From NCBI RefSeq assembly GCF_003339585.1, contig NZ_QPKF01000003.1, positions 124,001 through 188,000 on the forward strand: DNA of 64,000 nt. Reading direction: 5' to 3'. Positions 6,792 through 15,600 of this stretch are shown here, in pieces. The first letter of the stretch is position 1, and every line of letters begins with the position of its first letter. The position numbers and the translations under genes are program-made. Below the pieces are notes generated by a model. That model was given only the letters and a program-made list of their open reading frames with translations. It did no database searches and was not told where the DNA came from. Source of the stretch: Exiguobacterium sp. RIT594 (GTDB taxonomy: Bacteria > Bacillota > Bacilli > Exiguobacteriales > Exiguobacteriaceae).

Positions 6792-9233
6792 ATGTTTCGT
6801 TCAGAATGGAAAAAATTAAAAAGCCCGATGATGATCATCGTGATTCTTGCACTTATCCTCGTCCCGTTTCTTTATAACTCGATCTTTTTATCTGCTTTTT
6901 GGGATCCGTATGGTAAGACAGAAAACATTAAGGTCGCAGTCGTCAATGAAGACAAGGCGACGAAGTTCGAAGGAGAAAAAATTGATATCGGAAATCAGTT
7001 CGTCAAAAAACTGAAAAAAAATGATGACTTTGACTGGCAGTATCTCTCACGTAAAGATGCGGCTAAAAAGCTTCGCGCCGGTGATATTTACATGACAGTC
7101 GTCATCCCAAAGAAGTTTTCTCATAATGCGACTACTTTACTCGATGATCATCCGAAAAAAATTGAGTTGGAATATTATCTGAATCCAGCCAAAAACTACT
7201 CCGGTACGCAGATTTCCAGCGCTGCTGCCAAACAATTAAACGAAAAGATCCGTAAATCCGTCACGAAACAATACAGCAGTGCGATTTTCGGATCCCTTAA
7301 AAAAATCGCCAAAGGACTCGAAGATGCATCCGAAGGTTCGGCGAAACTGGAGGACGGCGCGAAGAAAACGACAGATGGCGCCAAAACACTGACAACAAAT
7401 CTCAGTAAATTAACGAGCGGGACAAATGAGTTGTCCACGAATTTAACAAAAGCCGCGGACGGTTCCGTCCAGCTTACAAGCGGTCTCAACACGTTAAGCG
7501 GTGGAACAAAAACACTGGCAGAGAAGTCCGGTGAATTATCGAGCGGCCTCAATCAACTCGATGACAACAGCGGAAAGTTAATGAAAGGTTCAGCCGATCT
7601 ACAGGCCGGATCGACAAAACTCCGCCAAGGTCTCGAAAGTTCAGCTGCCGGATCGACGAAACTTCGTCAAGGTCTCGAAAGTTCAGCTGCCGGATCGACG
7701 GAACTCCGTCAAGGTCTCGAAACAGCCTCGGCCGGTGCGTCGAAGCTCGACAACGACCTGCCGGAGTTCACAGCCGGTCTCGATCAACTGAACGCCCGGG
7801 CTCAAGAAGCCAATGCCTCGCTGGTAGCAGTCAACGATGCGGCGGATACGTTAAAACAAGAGTTAAGTACTCGTCGTGAAGCACTTGAAGAAAATGTCGC
7901 GAGTATCAAGGCAGTCATTGCTTCATCTGAAACTTTAACGGAAGAAGAAAAAGGTGCTTTGCTTCAATCCATCGCAACGATGGAACAAAACGTTCAAAAT
8001 TTAGCACAGCAAGAATCGACACTTGATGCAAGCCTTGCTAAAGCGAATGATGCAACAGAAAAAATCAATCAGCTTGCGGTTGGTGGTCAAAGTATTGCTT
8101 CTGCTGTCTCGCAACTCGATGGTGGGCTCGCACAACTGCTTGACGGTTCAAAACGATTGGAACAAGGACAAACCCAACTACTTGCTGGTTCAAAACAATT
8201 AGAGCAAGGACAAACTCAACTACTTGCCGGTGCAAAAAGTCTCGAACAAGGACAAGGCACGCTCACGCAAGGTTTGACGGCCTATACAGACGGCGTGCAT
8301 AAAGCAGCTGTCGGAAGCACCCAATTAACGGCTGGTGCCCAGCAACTGGCAACCGGTGCGAACGATGCCAGTACAGCATCCGGTCAATTGACTTCTGGTC
8401 TCGGTCAGCTGTCAGACGGTGCCGTCGCCATTTCTTCCGGTGCCGGTCAACTGACGGATGGCGCTTCACGCTTGGCAGATGGAAACTCGAAACTTGCCGA
8501 TGGTGCCAACACATTGAAAACCGAACTCGGTAAAGGCGCGAAAGATGCGACTGTCAAACCATCCAACGCCCGGGACAACATGCTCGCTGAACCGGTTGTC
8601 TTAAAAGAACATGATTATTCGACCGTCAACAACTACGGATCAGGTCTTGCGGCTTACATCCTCAGCATCGCCTTGTTTGCCGGTGCCTTGATGTTCTCTT
8701 CTGTTTACCAGATCCGTCCTGAACATGGTGAGACATTAACGTGGCGGTTCCTCGTCGGAAAACTGTCGATCATCTTACCGATTGGTGCGTTACAAGGGAT
8801 TGCGGCTTCCGTCGCCATTATTTATGTACTTGATGCCGATGTTGCAAGCACCCCTGCACTGTATGGTTTCGCTGCTTTGACAGGGATGACGTTCATCACA
8901 CTACTCTTTACGTTAACCATGCTCTTCGGTCGTGTCGGACAGTTCAGTGCCTTCTTACTTCTGCTGCTTCAAATCGGCGGCAGCGGCGGTACGTTCCCGG
9001 TCGAAATGACTCCAAGCTTCTTCCAAACGATTCACCGCTTCCTGCCGATGACTTACTCGGTCACAGGTTTCCGTGAGGCACTTGGAATCGGAGTTACCGA
9101 TACACTCATCACAAACGGTCAGATTCTTGGTTTGATTCTGTTTTCTGCTCTCGCTATCAGCTTCGCTGGTGCATTAGGTGGAAAACGCATCTTACTCTCA
9201 ACGAAAGCGAGAAAACGCCATGACACTGTCTGA
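6792..9233 (+). CDS. YhgE/Pip domain-containing membrane protein
   Basis: An 813-residue protein of the YhgE/Pip family (phage infection protein, ABC-2 permease-like). One membrane helix (about residues 12-35) is followed by a large extracellular region of about 570 residues. Five or six C-terminal helices start near residue 620. The central region is made of repeated 14-residue units of the type (L)xxGxxxLxxG(A/S), likely long coiled coil, including two blocks of near-identical 42-bp DNA repeats. Relatives include Lactococcus Pip (phage receptor) and B. subtilis YhgE; YueB of the type VII secretion cluster is similar in plan. The role here is unknown. A TetR gene overlaps its 3' end by 14 bp, suggesting autoregulated membrane or efflux function. 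Confidence 0.88.
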   Translation: MFRSEWKKLKSPMMIIVILALILVPFLYNSIFLSAFWDPYGKTENIKVAVVNEDKATKFEGEKIDIGNQFVKKLKKNDDFDWQYLSRKDAAKKLRAGDIYMTVVIPKKFSHNATTLLDDHPKKIELEYYLNPAKNYSGTQISSAAAKQLNEKIRKSVTKQYSSAIFGSLKKIAKGLEDASEGSAKLEDGAKKTTDGAKTLTTNLSKLTSGTNELSTNLTKAADGSVQLTSGLNTLSGGTKTLAEKSGELSSGLNQLDDNSGKLMKGSADLQAGSTKLRQGLESSAAGSTKLRQGLESSAAGSTELRQGLETASAGASKLDNDLPEFTAGLDQLNARAQEANASLVAVNDAADTLKQELSTRREALEENVASIKAVIASSETLTEEEKGALLQSIATMEQNVQNLAQQESTLDASLAKANDATEKINQLAVGGQSIASAVSQLDGGLAQLLDGSKRLEQGQTQLLAGSKQLEQGQTQLLAGAKSLEQGQGTLTQGLTAYTDGVHKAAVGSTQLTAGAQQLATGANDASTASGQLTSGLGQLSDGAVAISSGAGQLTDGASRLADGNSKLADGANTLKTELGKGAKDATVKPSNARDNMLAEPVVLKEHDYSTVNNYGSGLAAYILSIALFAGALMFSSVYQIRPEHGETLTWRFLVGKLSIILPIGALQGIAASVAIIYVLDADVASTPALYGFAALTGMTFITLLFTLTMLFGRVGQFSAFLLLLLQIGGSGGTFPVEMTPSFFQTIHRFLPMTYSVTGFREALGIGVTDTLITNGQILGLILFSALAISFAGALGGKRILLSTKARKRHDTV
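7605..7730 (+). repeat. Three tandem 42-bp coding repeats in the YhgE gene
   Basis: Units at 7605-7646, 7647-7688 and 7689-7730 are nearly identical and encode the 14-residue unit AGSTKLRQGLESSA (third unit slightly diverged). Phase is exactly in frame, so copy number can change without a frameshift. Confidence 0.9.
8145..8268 (+). repeat. Second block of 42-bp coding repeats in the YhgE gene
   Basis: Units at 8145-8186 and 8187-8228, with a diverged third unit to about 8268, encode variants of GSKRLEQGQTQLLA. The unit length equals that of the first block but the sequence differs, so this is an independent expansion. Confidence 0.82.
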
Positions 9234-9780
9234 TAAAGAACATCTCATTTTAGATGCGGCGCTGGCCTGCTTTTCAGAACTCGGATATAAAGGAACGACT
9301 ATCGAACGGGTTGCCAAACGGGCTCATGTCGGAAAACCAACCGTCTATCAATTGTTTGAAAGTAAACTTGATTTGTTTGAATCCCTCGTCACACGGGTGT
9401 TGCAGGAGATGAAGGCAGAAGCGGAAAATGCCTATACGACGACAGCTTCGGTCGAAGAAAATAAACAGGCGATGATTGATGCCATTGTCAATCATCAACA
9501 GCAGCATCTGTTTATCTTACAAATCACACAAGAAACCCAGACACTGAAACTTCAGGAGATGTCGGAGCTACGGATTCGAATCGAGCAGCATATCGTCGAA
9601 TATATAAAGAATCTGCTGGAAACACGGTTGGAACTTGAAAAACGTTCTCCGGCCGTTCCGGTCGAAGTAACTGCGTTCTTACTGTTCAAGACGTATATTG
9701 CCTTGATTTCTGAATGGCCGCTGATCGGGAAACCGCTTGATTTAAAAACAATCAGTCAAGCAATGTTAAAATTGTTATAA
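9220..9780 (+). CDS. TetR/AcrR family transcriptional regulator
   Basis: A 186-residue regulator. The N-terminal helix-turn-helix spans about residues 8-52: ILDAALACFSELGYKGTTIE, then VAKRAHVGKPTVYQLFESK. A divergent ligand-binding domain follows. I start at ATG 9220, which overlaps the YhgE stop by 14 bp and begins just before the canonical TetR helix. A GTG at 9178 would add 14 residues not typical of the family. Coupling to the YhgE gene suggests it represses this operon, possibly through the inverted repeat at 6749-6773. The ligand is unknown. A strong terminator follows. Confidence 0.9.
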   Translation: MTLSDKEHLILDAALACFSELGYKGTTIERVAKRAHVGKPTVYQLFESKLDLFESLVTRVLQEMKAEAENAYTTTASVEENKQAMIDAIVNHQQQHLFILQITQETQTLKLQEMSELRIRIEQHIVEYIKNLLETRLELEKRSPAVPVEVTAFLLFKTYIALISEWPLIGKPLDLKTISQAMLKLL

Positions 9781-9782
9781 TG

Positions 9783-9817
9783 AAAACAGCCTCTCGATGA
9801 ATGGAGAGGCTGTTTTT
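9783..9817 (+). terminator. Terminator of the YhgE-TetR operon
   Basis: An 11-bp perfect stem (9785-9795 with 9804-9814) is followed by a T run, immediately after the TetR stop codon. Confidence 0.92.
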
Positions 9818-9858
9818 GTGTGATCGATCCTTACTCGTACTTGAATGGAGTGTTTTAT

Positions 9859-10137
9859 TTGTCCCAGCTTTTACTGTCCAATTTTCTGTTCACGTTAGCT
9901 TTGCTGGTCTACGTCATTGTATCACTCGTTGATATGTGGAAATCGTACACCCGCACCAGCTCCAAAACAGATTTTCTGTTTTTCATTTTAACATTGATCA
10001 CCTTATTTATCGGATTTCTTGTATCCCCTTTCCTTGCGCTTGCCTTTCAATGGAAACGAAGCCGGACGAAACGGATCATCGGGATTTTACTTATCGCCGT
10101 CCCTTTAATGCTCGTTCTTGTAAGCCGTTTTTTATAA
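9859..10137 (+). CDS. Small hypothetical membrane protein
   Basis: I do not recognise this protein. From the TTG at 9859 it is 92 residues with three predicted membrane segments (about residues 5-24, 38-58 and 68-90) and a basic loop (KRSRTKR) between the last two. The TTG is favoured because GGAG lies eight bases upstream. The longer frame from GTG 9820 would start against the preceding terminator and lacks a ribosome site. It lies between two terminators, so it is probably its own short transcript. Confidence 0.6.
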   Translation: MSQLLLSNFLFTLALLVYVIVSLVDMWKSYTRTSSKTDFLFFILTLITLFIGFLVSPFLALAFQWKRSRTKRIIGILLIAVPLMLVLVSRFL

Positions 10138-10156
10138 TCACATGTGTCATCCATCG

Positions 10157-10191
10157 AACGATCCGTGCTTATTCAAGCGGATCGTTTTTTC
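10157..10191. terminator. Bidirectional terminator after the small membrane protein
   Basis: A 9-bp stem (10157-10165 with 10178-10186) is followed by six Ts on the plus strand. It abuts the 3' end of the convergent phosphoesterase gene. Confidence 0.85.
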
Positions 10192-10924
10192 ATGTTCTTC
10201 CGCCTAAAAACAGTTTACGCAACAGTTCTTTTTCCGGCATCGGTGCCGCATTAAACGCTTCAAGGTACGGTCGGTCATCGTACTTCACTTCAATGACATT
10301 CACGTTCCACTCTCCGCTGTTCAGTTCGACTACCGCAAATGGTGCTACAGCTTCCGGCTGACAGCCTAGCGCCCCCGGATTCAGGTAAGTTATCCCCATC
10401 GCCCGGACCAACTGTTTCGGATGATGATGCCCAAAGCAAATCAGACTCGCTTGCTCGCCTTTAAAGAGCTCGGGCAGGGATTGTTCTGTTCCGTCCACCG
10501 TATCTGCCAACGGTTCCTCTCCAATCGCTTTTGTTTCATCCAGATACGCATAATGTGTAAACAATGCTTCCTGTTCCGAAAATGTTTTTCGGACGGTTCT
10601 TGGGAGCTGCTCCAAAAAACGTTGATTGTCCGGTGTTAACTGATCGGCAATCCATTGATGATGGTTTTTCGCATGACGGTAACTATCCGGATATTTTTGA
10701 CCATGGATCAACGCAAGGACATTTTCGTCATGATTTCCGCTGATGGTCGTCATGTGTGGTGTCGATCGCACAATTTCGATGACTTCATTCGTTTGTGGTC
10801 CGATGCCAATCAAATCTCCGAGACAGAAAATTTCTGAGACATCTGCTTCTTCCGTTATTCTTTTTAAAACTGCTTCTAATGCCGTTGCATTGCCGTGAAT
10901 ATCCGTAATGACTGCAAATTTCAT
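10190..10924 (-). CDS. Metallophosphoesterase (calcineurin-like, YfcE/MJ0936 type)
   Basis: A 244-residue two-metal phosphoesterase. Metal-ligand motifs are in order: TDIHGN (Asp8, His10), GDLIGIGP (Asp37), GNHDENV (Asn64, His65), a mid-protein His-Tyr, and GHHHPKQ near the C-terminal half. This fits a phosphodiesterase or protein phosphatase-like enzyme; the substrate cannot be told. The start ATG 10924 follows GGAGGCGG. An upstream ATG at 10945 would put the ribosome site inside the gene. It is monocistronic, ending at the bidirectional terminator. Confidence 0.88.
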   Translation of the reverse strand: MKFAVITDIHGNATALEAVLKRITEEADVSEIFCLGDLIGIGPQTNEVIEIVRSTPHMTTISGNHDENVLALIHGQKYPDSYRHAKNHHQWIADQLTPDNQRFLEQLPRTVRKTFSEQEALFTHYAYLDETKAIGEEPLADTVDGTEQSLPELFKGEQASLICFGHHHPKQLVRAMGITYLNPGALGCQPEAVAPFAVVELNSGEWNVNVIEVKYDDRPYLEAFNAAPMPEKELLRKLFLGGRT

Positions 10925-11075
10925 GAAACCGCCTCCAATGTTCATCTTATGCCATTCTTATCTTTCCCCTGATTTTAAGTTCAAAAATCACGAAAAATAA
11001 ATTGTCAGAAAATATTGATTATTCATCTTACCCGTGTTAGGCTTAGAAAAATTCACGGAGAGGGGAATACACTTT

Positions 11076-11129
11076 ATGTATGTAAACCACATTGCTGGCC
11101 GACTGATTATTCTATGCTCGAGGGACTGA
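11076..11129 (+). CDS. Possible leader peptide ORF (17 codons)
   Basis: ATG 11076 is preceded by GGAGAGGGG at a suitable distance and opens a 17-codon frame, MYVNHIAGRLIILCSRD, ending about 80 bases before the leader terminator. Its position suits translational attenuation or a leader peptide. There is no run of one amino acid codon, so no specific signal can be named. It could equally be chance within a structured RNA. Confidence 0.25.
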   Translation: MYVNHIAGRLIILCSRD

Positions 11130-11210
11130 AACCTTTTCCGCTGATTTTCGGAATTGATTTTGGGCCCTCCTTTCGATGCATCGAATGAGGCGCCCGCAGG
11201 AATACTGGCG

Positions 11211-11237
11211 CCTATCCGATACCGGATAGGTTTTTTT
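11211..11237 (+). terminator. Terminator directly before the PTS EIIC-like gene
   Basis: An 8-bp perfect stem with a 4-base loop and seven Ts. It ends about 35 bases before the chosen start codon, so it must be bypassed or attenuated if the gene is expressed from the leader. Confidence 0.8.
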
Positions 11238-11271
11238 CATGGCAAAGCGAAATAGAGAGAGGATGAGTGAG

Positions 11272-12285
11272 TTGAAAGAATATGCGATGGATCGAATGGT
11301 GAAAGTATCTGCCGGGATGGCAAATGCCGTGTTAGTGACGTTAGGGGTAGGATTATTGATTGAGACGTTCGGAAATCTCTTACATATTGAAATGTTACTG
11401 ACAATCGGCGGCGTCGCCAAAGTCTTACTCGCCCCCGCACTCGGAGCCGGAATTGCTTATCAGCTTGGCGGAAACACCTTAGTCTTATTCAGTGCGATGA
11501 TTGCCGCGACGATTGGCGGAGCCGCACTTCAACCGACGGATGCCGGTCTTGTCCTCGTACCGGGGCAACCAATCAGTGCGTTACTCGCAGCTGCTGTGGC
11601 CGTCTTCGTCGGAAAACGGATGACAGGGAAAACAAAATTCGACATGATGGTCATCCCGGTCAGTGCTGTTCTCGCCGGCGGTTTTACCGGCCTTGGTGCC
11701 GCTGCCGTCACAACACCTCTCCTCACACGATTCAGCGCAATGGTTACTGCGTCCGTCGAGTCTTCACCGATTGCAACATCACTTGTTATTGCTCTTATCT
11801 TTAGTGTCTTATTGATGTCACCCGCTTCATCGGCTGCACTCGCAATCGCCCTTCAACTCGACCCGGTCGCCAGTGCCGCTGCTTTAATCGGTTGTTCAGC
11901 TCAGTTTGTCGGATTTACATTGATGGCATATCGTCAAACAGATCCCGGCGGTTTGATCGCTTCGTTCTTCGTCACACCAAAGGTTCAGTTTCCGAACATC
12001 GTTAAGAATCCAAGACTTGTCGTCGCTCCGTTCCTGGCCGCGATGATCTCGGCACCCATCGCCACACTTGTTCTTTCACTTGAAGTCCCTTATGAACTTG
12101 CGGGTCTCGGATTAAATTCAATGATTGCCCCACTCAACATCTTCGTTAATCAGGGTTTTAATGCGTTCCTGATCTTTTTTGCAACCGGCGTCGTCCTTCC
12201 CGGTGTCTTGACACTCGTCTTTTACCGCATGACGACGATGGCCGGTTGGACAAAGATGGGCGACCTTCGATTAGAAATTCAATAG
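11272..12285 (+). CDS. PTS EIIC-like membrane transporter (PTS_EIIC_2 family)
   Basis: A hydrophobic protein of about 337 residues with roughly ten membrane segments and alanine/glycine-rich turns (ALGAGIAYQLGG, AGLGLNSMIAPLN), matching the PTS_EIIC_2 family of predicted permeases. No EIIA or EIIB domain and no neighbouring PTS gene is present, so phosphotransfer coupling and substrate are unproven. I favour TTG 11272, nine bases after AGAGAGG. ATG 11239 sits in the terminator T run and ATG 11263 touches the ribosome site. Expression is probably controlled by the structured leader. Confidence 0.75.
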   Translation: MKEYAMDRMVKVSAGMANAVLVTLGVGLLIETFGNLLHIEMLLTIGGVAKVLLAPALGAGIAYQLGGNTLVLFSAMIAATIGGAALQPTDAGLVLVPGQPISALLAAAVAVFVGKRMTGKTKFDMMVIPVSAVLAGGFTGLGAAAVTTPLLTRFSAMVTASVESSPIATSLVIALIFSVLLMSPASSAALAIALQLDPVASAAALIGCSAQFVGFTLMAYRQTDPGGLIASFFVTPKVQFPNIVKNPRLVVAPFLAAMISAPIATLVLSLEVPYELAGLGLNSMIAPLNIFVNQGFNAFLIFFATGVVLPGVLTLVFYRMTTMAGWTKMGDLRLEIQ

Positions 12286-12296
12286 GTGCTCACGTT

Positions 12297-12331
12297 GCTG
12301 TTCCCTCATATAATGAAGGAACAGCTTTTTT
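12297..12331 (+). terminator. Terminator of the PTS EIIC-like gene
   Basis: Stem 12297-12304 with 12318-12325 followed by six Ts. Confidence 0.88.
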
Positions 12332-12334
12332 ACA

Positions 12335-12372
12335 TGAAAAAACTCCCGTTCATCGTGTGATGAACGGGAGTT
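12335..12372 (-). terminator. Terminator of tRNA-Val copy 1
   Basis: A 14-bp perfect stem (12341-12354 with 12359-12372) followed on the minus strand by a T run, six bases after the tRNA 3' end. Confidence 0.9.
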
Positions 12373-12377
12373 CGGTA

Positions 12378-12450
12378 TGATTCTGACTGGGCTCGAACCA
12401 GCGACCTCTACCCTGTCAAGGTAGCGCTCTCCCAGCTGAGCTACAGAATC
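12378..12450 (-). tRNA. tRNA-Val (anticodon GAC), copy 1
   Basis: The reverse strand folds into a 73-nt cloverleaf. It has a 7-bp acceptor stem (GATTCTG/CAGAATC), a D-arm GCTC..GAGC, an anticodon stem CTACC/GGTAG with loop TTGACAG (anticodon GAC, valine), and a T-arm with loop TTCGAGC. The discriminator base is A and CCA is not encoded. A promoter lies upstream and a strong terminator immediately downstream, so it is a single-gene unit. Its sequence is identical to the copy at 22884-22956. Confidence 0.97.
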
Positions 12451-12477
12451 ATGATCGTGTGTCCTGGGTATATGTTT

Positions 12478-12505
12478 ATTATAGCAACATATTGAAAACT
12501 GTAAA
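12478..12505 (-). promoter_or_regulatory. Promoter of tRNA-Val copy 1
   Basis: On the minus strand TTTACA (12500-12505) and TATAAT (12478-12483) are separated by 16 bp, about 28 bases upstream of the tRNA. Confidence 0.75.
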
Positions 12506-12560
12506 GACTTTTCTCTGATTTTTTTTATTATATTTTTTCTTTCTGCTCTACAGTTCAAAG

Positions 12561-12589
12561 TTGCAGGGTTTCGTTTCGTCCTCTACTAT
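12561..12589 (+). promoter_or_regulatory. Promoter of the RND transporter gene
   Basis: TTGCAG (12561-12566) and TACTAT (12584-12589) are separated by exactly 17 bp, about 37 bases upstream of the TTG start. Confidence 0.6.
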
Positions 12590-12626
12590 GTAAATAAGCA
12601 CATATAAAATAAAGGAGGGGTAACTG

Positions 12627-15600
12627 TTGAATTTTTTAACAAGGTTTAGTTTAAAGAACTCTGTCGCTGTATTTATTATTGCTATTTTATTAGTTTTAGG
12701 CGGCGTATATTCGTTTTCTCAGCTTAAAGTGGATCAGTTTCCTGAAATTGAATTTCCTCAAATTTCAGTAGAAGCTGTGTATCCAGGCGCATCTCCGGAT
12801 GATGTCGATAAACAGGTCGTCTCAAAACTCGAGACAGCACTGAAAGGGATCGAGGGCTCGACAAAAATCACGAGCTCTGCTTATGAAAGTATCGGGATCA
12901 TCAATATCGAATTCCCATTTGATACCGATATGGACAAGGTCGAACAACAAATCGATGCTGCGATCCAGGATGCTAACCTTCCGGAAGAAGCGACAACGAA
13001 GTTAAACCGGTTCTCATTCGGATCGTTCCCAATCTACAACATTTCCTTCTTTAGTAAAGACGGAAAAGAGATTGAGTCCCTTTTAAAGGATGAGATTGAA
13101 CCGGAACTGAATAAAATTCCGGGCATCAACAGTGTTTCTGTTGGTGGTTACAAAGATGATTTAGTCCAGATTACGGTCGACAATAAAAAAGCGACAGCTG
13201 CCGGCTTATCGTTATCAAGCATCAAAGAACAAATCAATGCCAAGTATGTTTCCTTCCCGTCTGGTCAGCTCGCAGAAGGTGATTCGAAGATTCCGATCCG
13301 GGTCGAAGAAAAACTGGAAAACTTGGATAAATTAAAAAATCTCCAATTGACGTCAAGCGTTGCTTCCGGTGCTCCTTCCGGCAGCCAGGGCCAACCTGCT
13401 CAAGCAGGACCTCCCGCTGGCGAAACGGGTGCTCCGGCAGAACAAGCGGAACCGGCTGAACCGGTTCGTCTTTCAGACATCGCTACCATCGAAGCAGTCT
13501 CGAAGCAAAGTGAAAAAACACGTTATGATTTAAAAGATTCTCTCTCGATGGCGATTACCAAAAAACAAGACGCTAATACGGTTGAAATTGCTGACGGCGT
13601 CACAAAAATCTTAAACAAATATGATGACCAAATCGATTATACGATTGGTATTGATTCTGCGAAAGACATCGAAGAATCCGTCGCTACGCTTGTCAAAGAA
13701 GGATTACTCGGGGCCTTGTTCGCTTCACTGGCTGTCCTTTTGTTCCTACGGAATATTCGGGCGACGATCATTGCAATCGTCTCAATTCCGCTGTCGCTCT
13801 TGATTGCGGCCATCTTCTTGAACTGGCAGGATATTTCATTAAATATCATGACACTCGGTGGTATGGCAGTTGCTGTCGGCCGGGTCGTCGATGACAGTAT
13901 CGTCGTCATTGAAAACATTTTCCGACGGGTCCGAAAATCAGATGGCGGTATGACAGATGAAGTCATCGAACAATCAACAAAAGAGATTTTAAAAGCCATC
14001 ACGTCTTCGACGCTTACGACCGTCGTCGTCTTCTTGCCGATCGGCTTTGTCGGCGGTATCACAGGTAAATTCTTCTTACCGTTCGCCTTAACCATCATCT
14101 TCTCGTTACTCGCTTCCCTGCTTGTCGCGATTACAATTGTACCGATCTTAGCGAAGTTCGCCTTTAAAAAGGTACCGGCGGAAGAAAAAGAAGGCGTCTT
14201 ACAACGGTGGTACGGCACACTGATTGAAAAATCATTGTCGCATAAAGCGATCATCTTAGTTGTTTCCTTCTTGTTACTCGGTGGTTCGCTTGCCATCGTA
14301 CCGCAACTCGGCTTTACGTTCATTCCGAATGAAGCTTCAAAAACATTGACTGCTTCACTGGAGCTTCCTGCTGCAACGTCGCTTGAGAAAACAAGTGATG
14401 TTTCGCTGAACATGGAAAAAATGTTTGATCAGGAAAACGCCATTGCTGATGTCACGACATCCGTCGGAGCACGTGACTTCACGACCGGATTGCGACTTGA
14501 CAACAAAGCCAGCTACTTCTTGAATTTAAAAGACGGGGCTGATGTCGAAAAAACGATCAAATCCCTCGAAACCAAAATGGATGATATCGCAAAAGAAGAT
14601 GGTGTCGACGTCAAAATCAGCGTTGCTGAACTGTCGACAGGTGGTCCCCCATCCAATAATAATGTAGATGTTGATTTGTTCTCGACTGATTTAGAAGCGC
14701 TCCAAAAAGCAGCTAAACTGGTGGAAGACAATATGAACAAAAACAATGATTTGAAATATGTTACGAATAACTTTAGCGAGAAACAAAAACAATTCCTTGT
14801 CGAAATTGATTCTGAAAAAGCCAGTGATCGTGGTTTATCCGGCTTCCAGATTCTTGGTACGGTCAACGACCAGACTAAACCTGTCACGGTCGGTACACTG
14901 AACCTTGATGACAAAGATCAGGACGTCCAATTGTCTTACAAGGAAGACTTGACGTCGAAAGAAGATCTTGAAAATGTCCAGCTCTTCTCGGCTGCCGGTC
15001 CTGTCGCCTTAAAAGATGTCGCAACCGTCAATGAAGTCGATACCTTCACATCGATTCAAAAACTGGACGGTAAAGTCTATGCCCGCGTTTCGGGTCAAGT
15101 CAAAGGCGATAACGTCCAAACGGTCTCCAGTGACGTCAAAGCTGCTGTCGAAAAAATTGACTTGCCGGACGGCGTTTCCTTAACAAGTGGCGGCGGAAAT
15201 GATGATACGGTTGAAATCTTCCAGTCTCTCGGAATTGCCATCGTCGTTGCCATCGGTCTCGTTTACTTGACGATGTTAATCACGTTCGGAAAAGCACGGA
15301 TTCCGTTCATCATCTTGTCATCGCTCATTTTCGTTCCGATCGGTTCGCTCGTTACACTGTTCCTAGCTAACGAACCATTGTCTGTCAGTGTCATGATCGG
15401 ATTCCTCATGCTGATCGGAATCGTCACGACCAACGCGATTGTGCTTGTTGACCGGATTGGTCAGAACATCACACGTGGACTTCCGGTTCGGGAATCCTTG
15501 ATTGAGGCCGGTAAGACACGACTTCGTCCCATCCTGATGACGGCATTCGCTACTATCATGGCGCTTGTCCCGCTCGCGCTGACAACGTCATCCGGTACCC

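Larger units (their letters stand above)
11041..11237 (+). promoter_or_regulatory. Structured leader with possible terminator/antiterminator switch, class unknown
   Basis: This stretch holds a small ORF, a hairpin TTCCG/CGGAA, a palindrome at 11172-11185, and two mutually exclusive helices. AGGCGCC at 11188-11194 can pair with GGCGCCT at 11207-11213, which overlaps the 5' arm of a terminator (11211-11218 with 11223-11230, then seven Ts). GAGGG and CCCTC segments can also pair across the middle. I find no conserved core of the T-box, S-box, L-box, purine, TPP, FMN, cobalamin, glycine, M-box, ydaO, pfl or ykkC classes. It precedes the PTS EIIC-like gene. Confidence 0.45.

Noticed and set aside
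7605-8268. Regular 42-bp repeats as a CRISPR array
   Set aside because: There are no spacers; the units are contiguous, in frame and coding.
11041-11237. T-box or SAM riboswitch before the PTS EIIC-like gene
   Set aside because: The T-box antiterminator sequence (AGGGTGGNACC) and S-box core are absent.
13637-14413. 258-codon ORF on the minus strand inside the RND transporter gene
   Set aside because: It lies fully antisense to a strongly supported gene, has a Ser/Thr-rich composition typical of a shadow frame, and no ribosome site.
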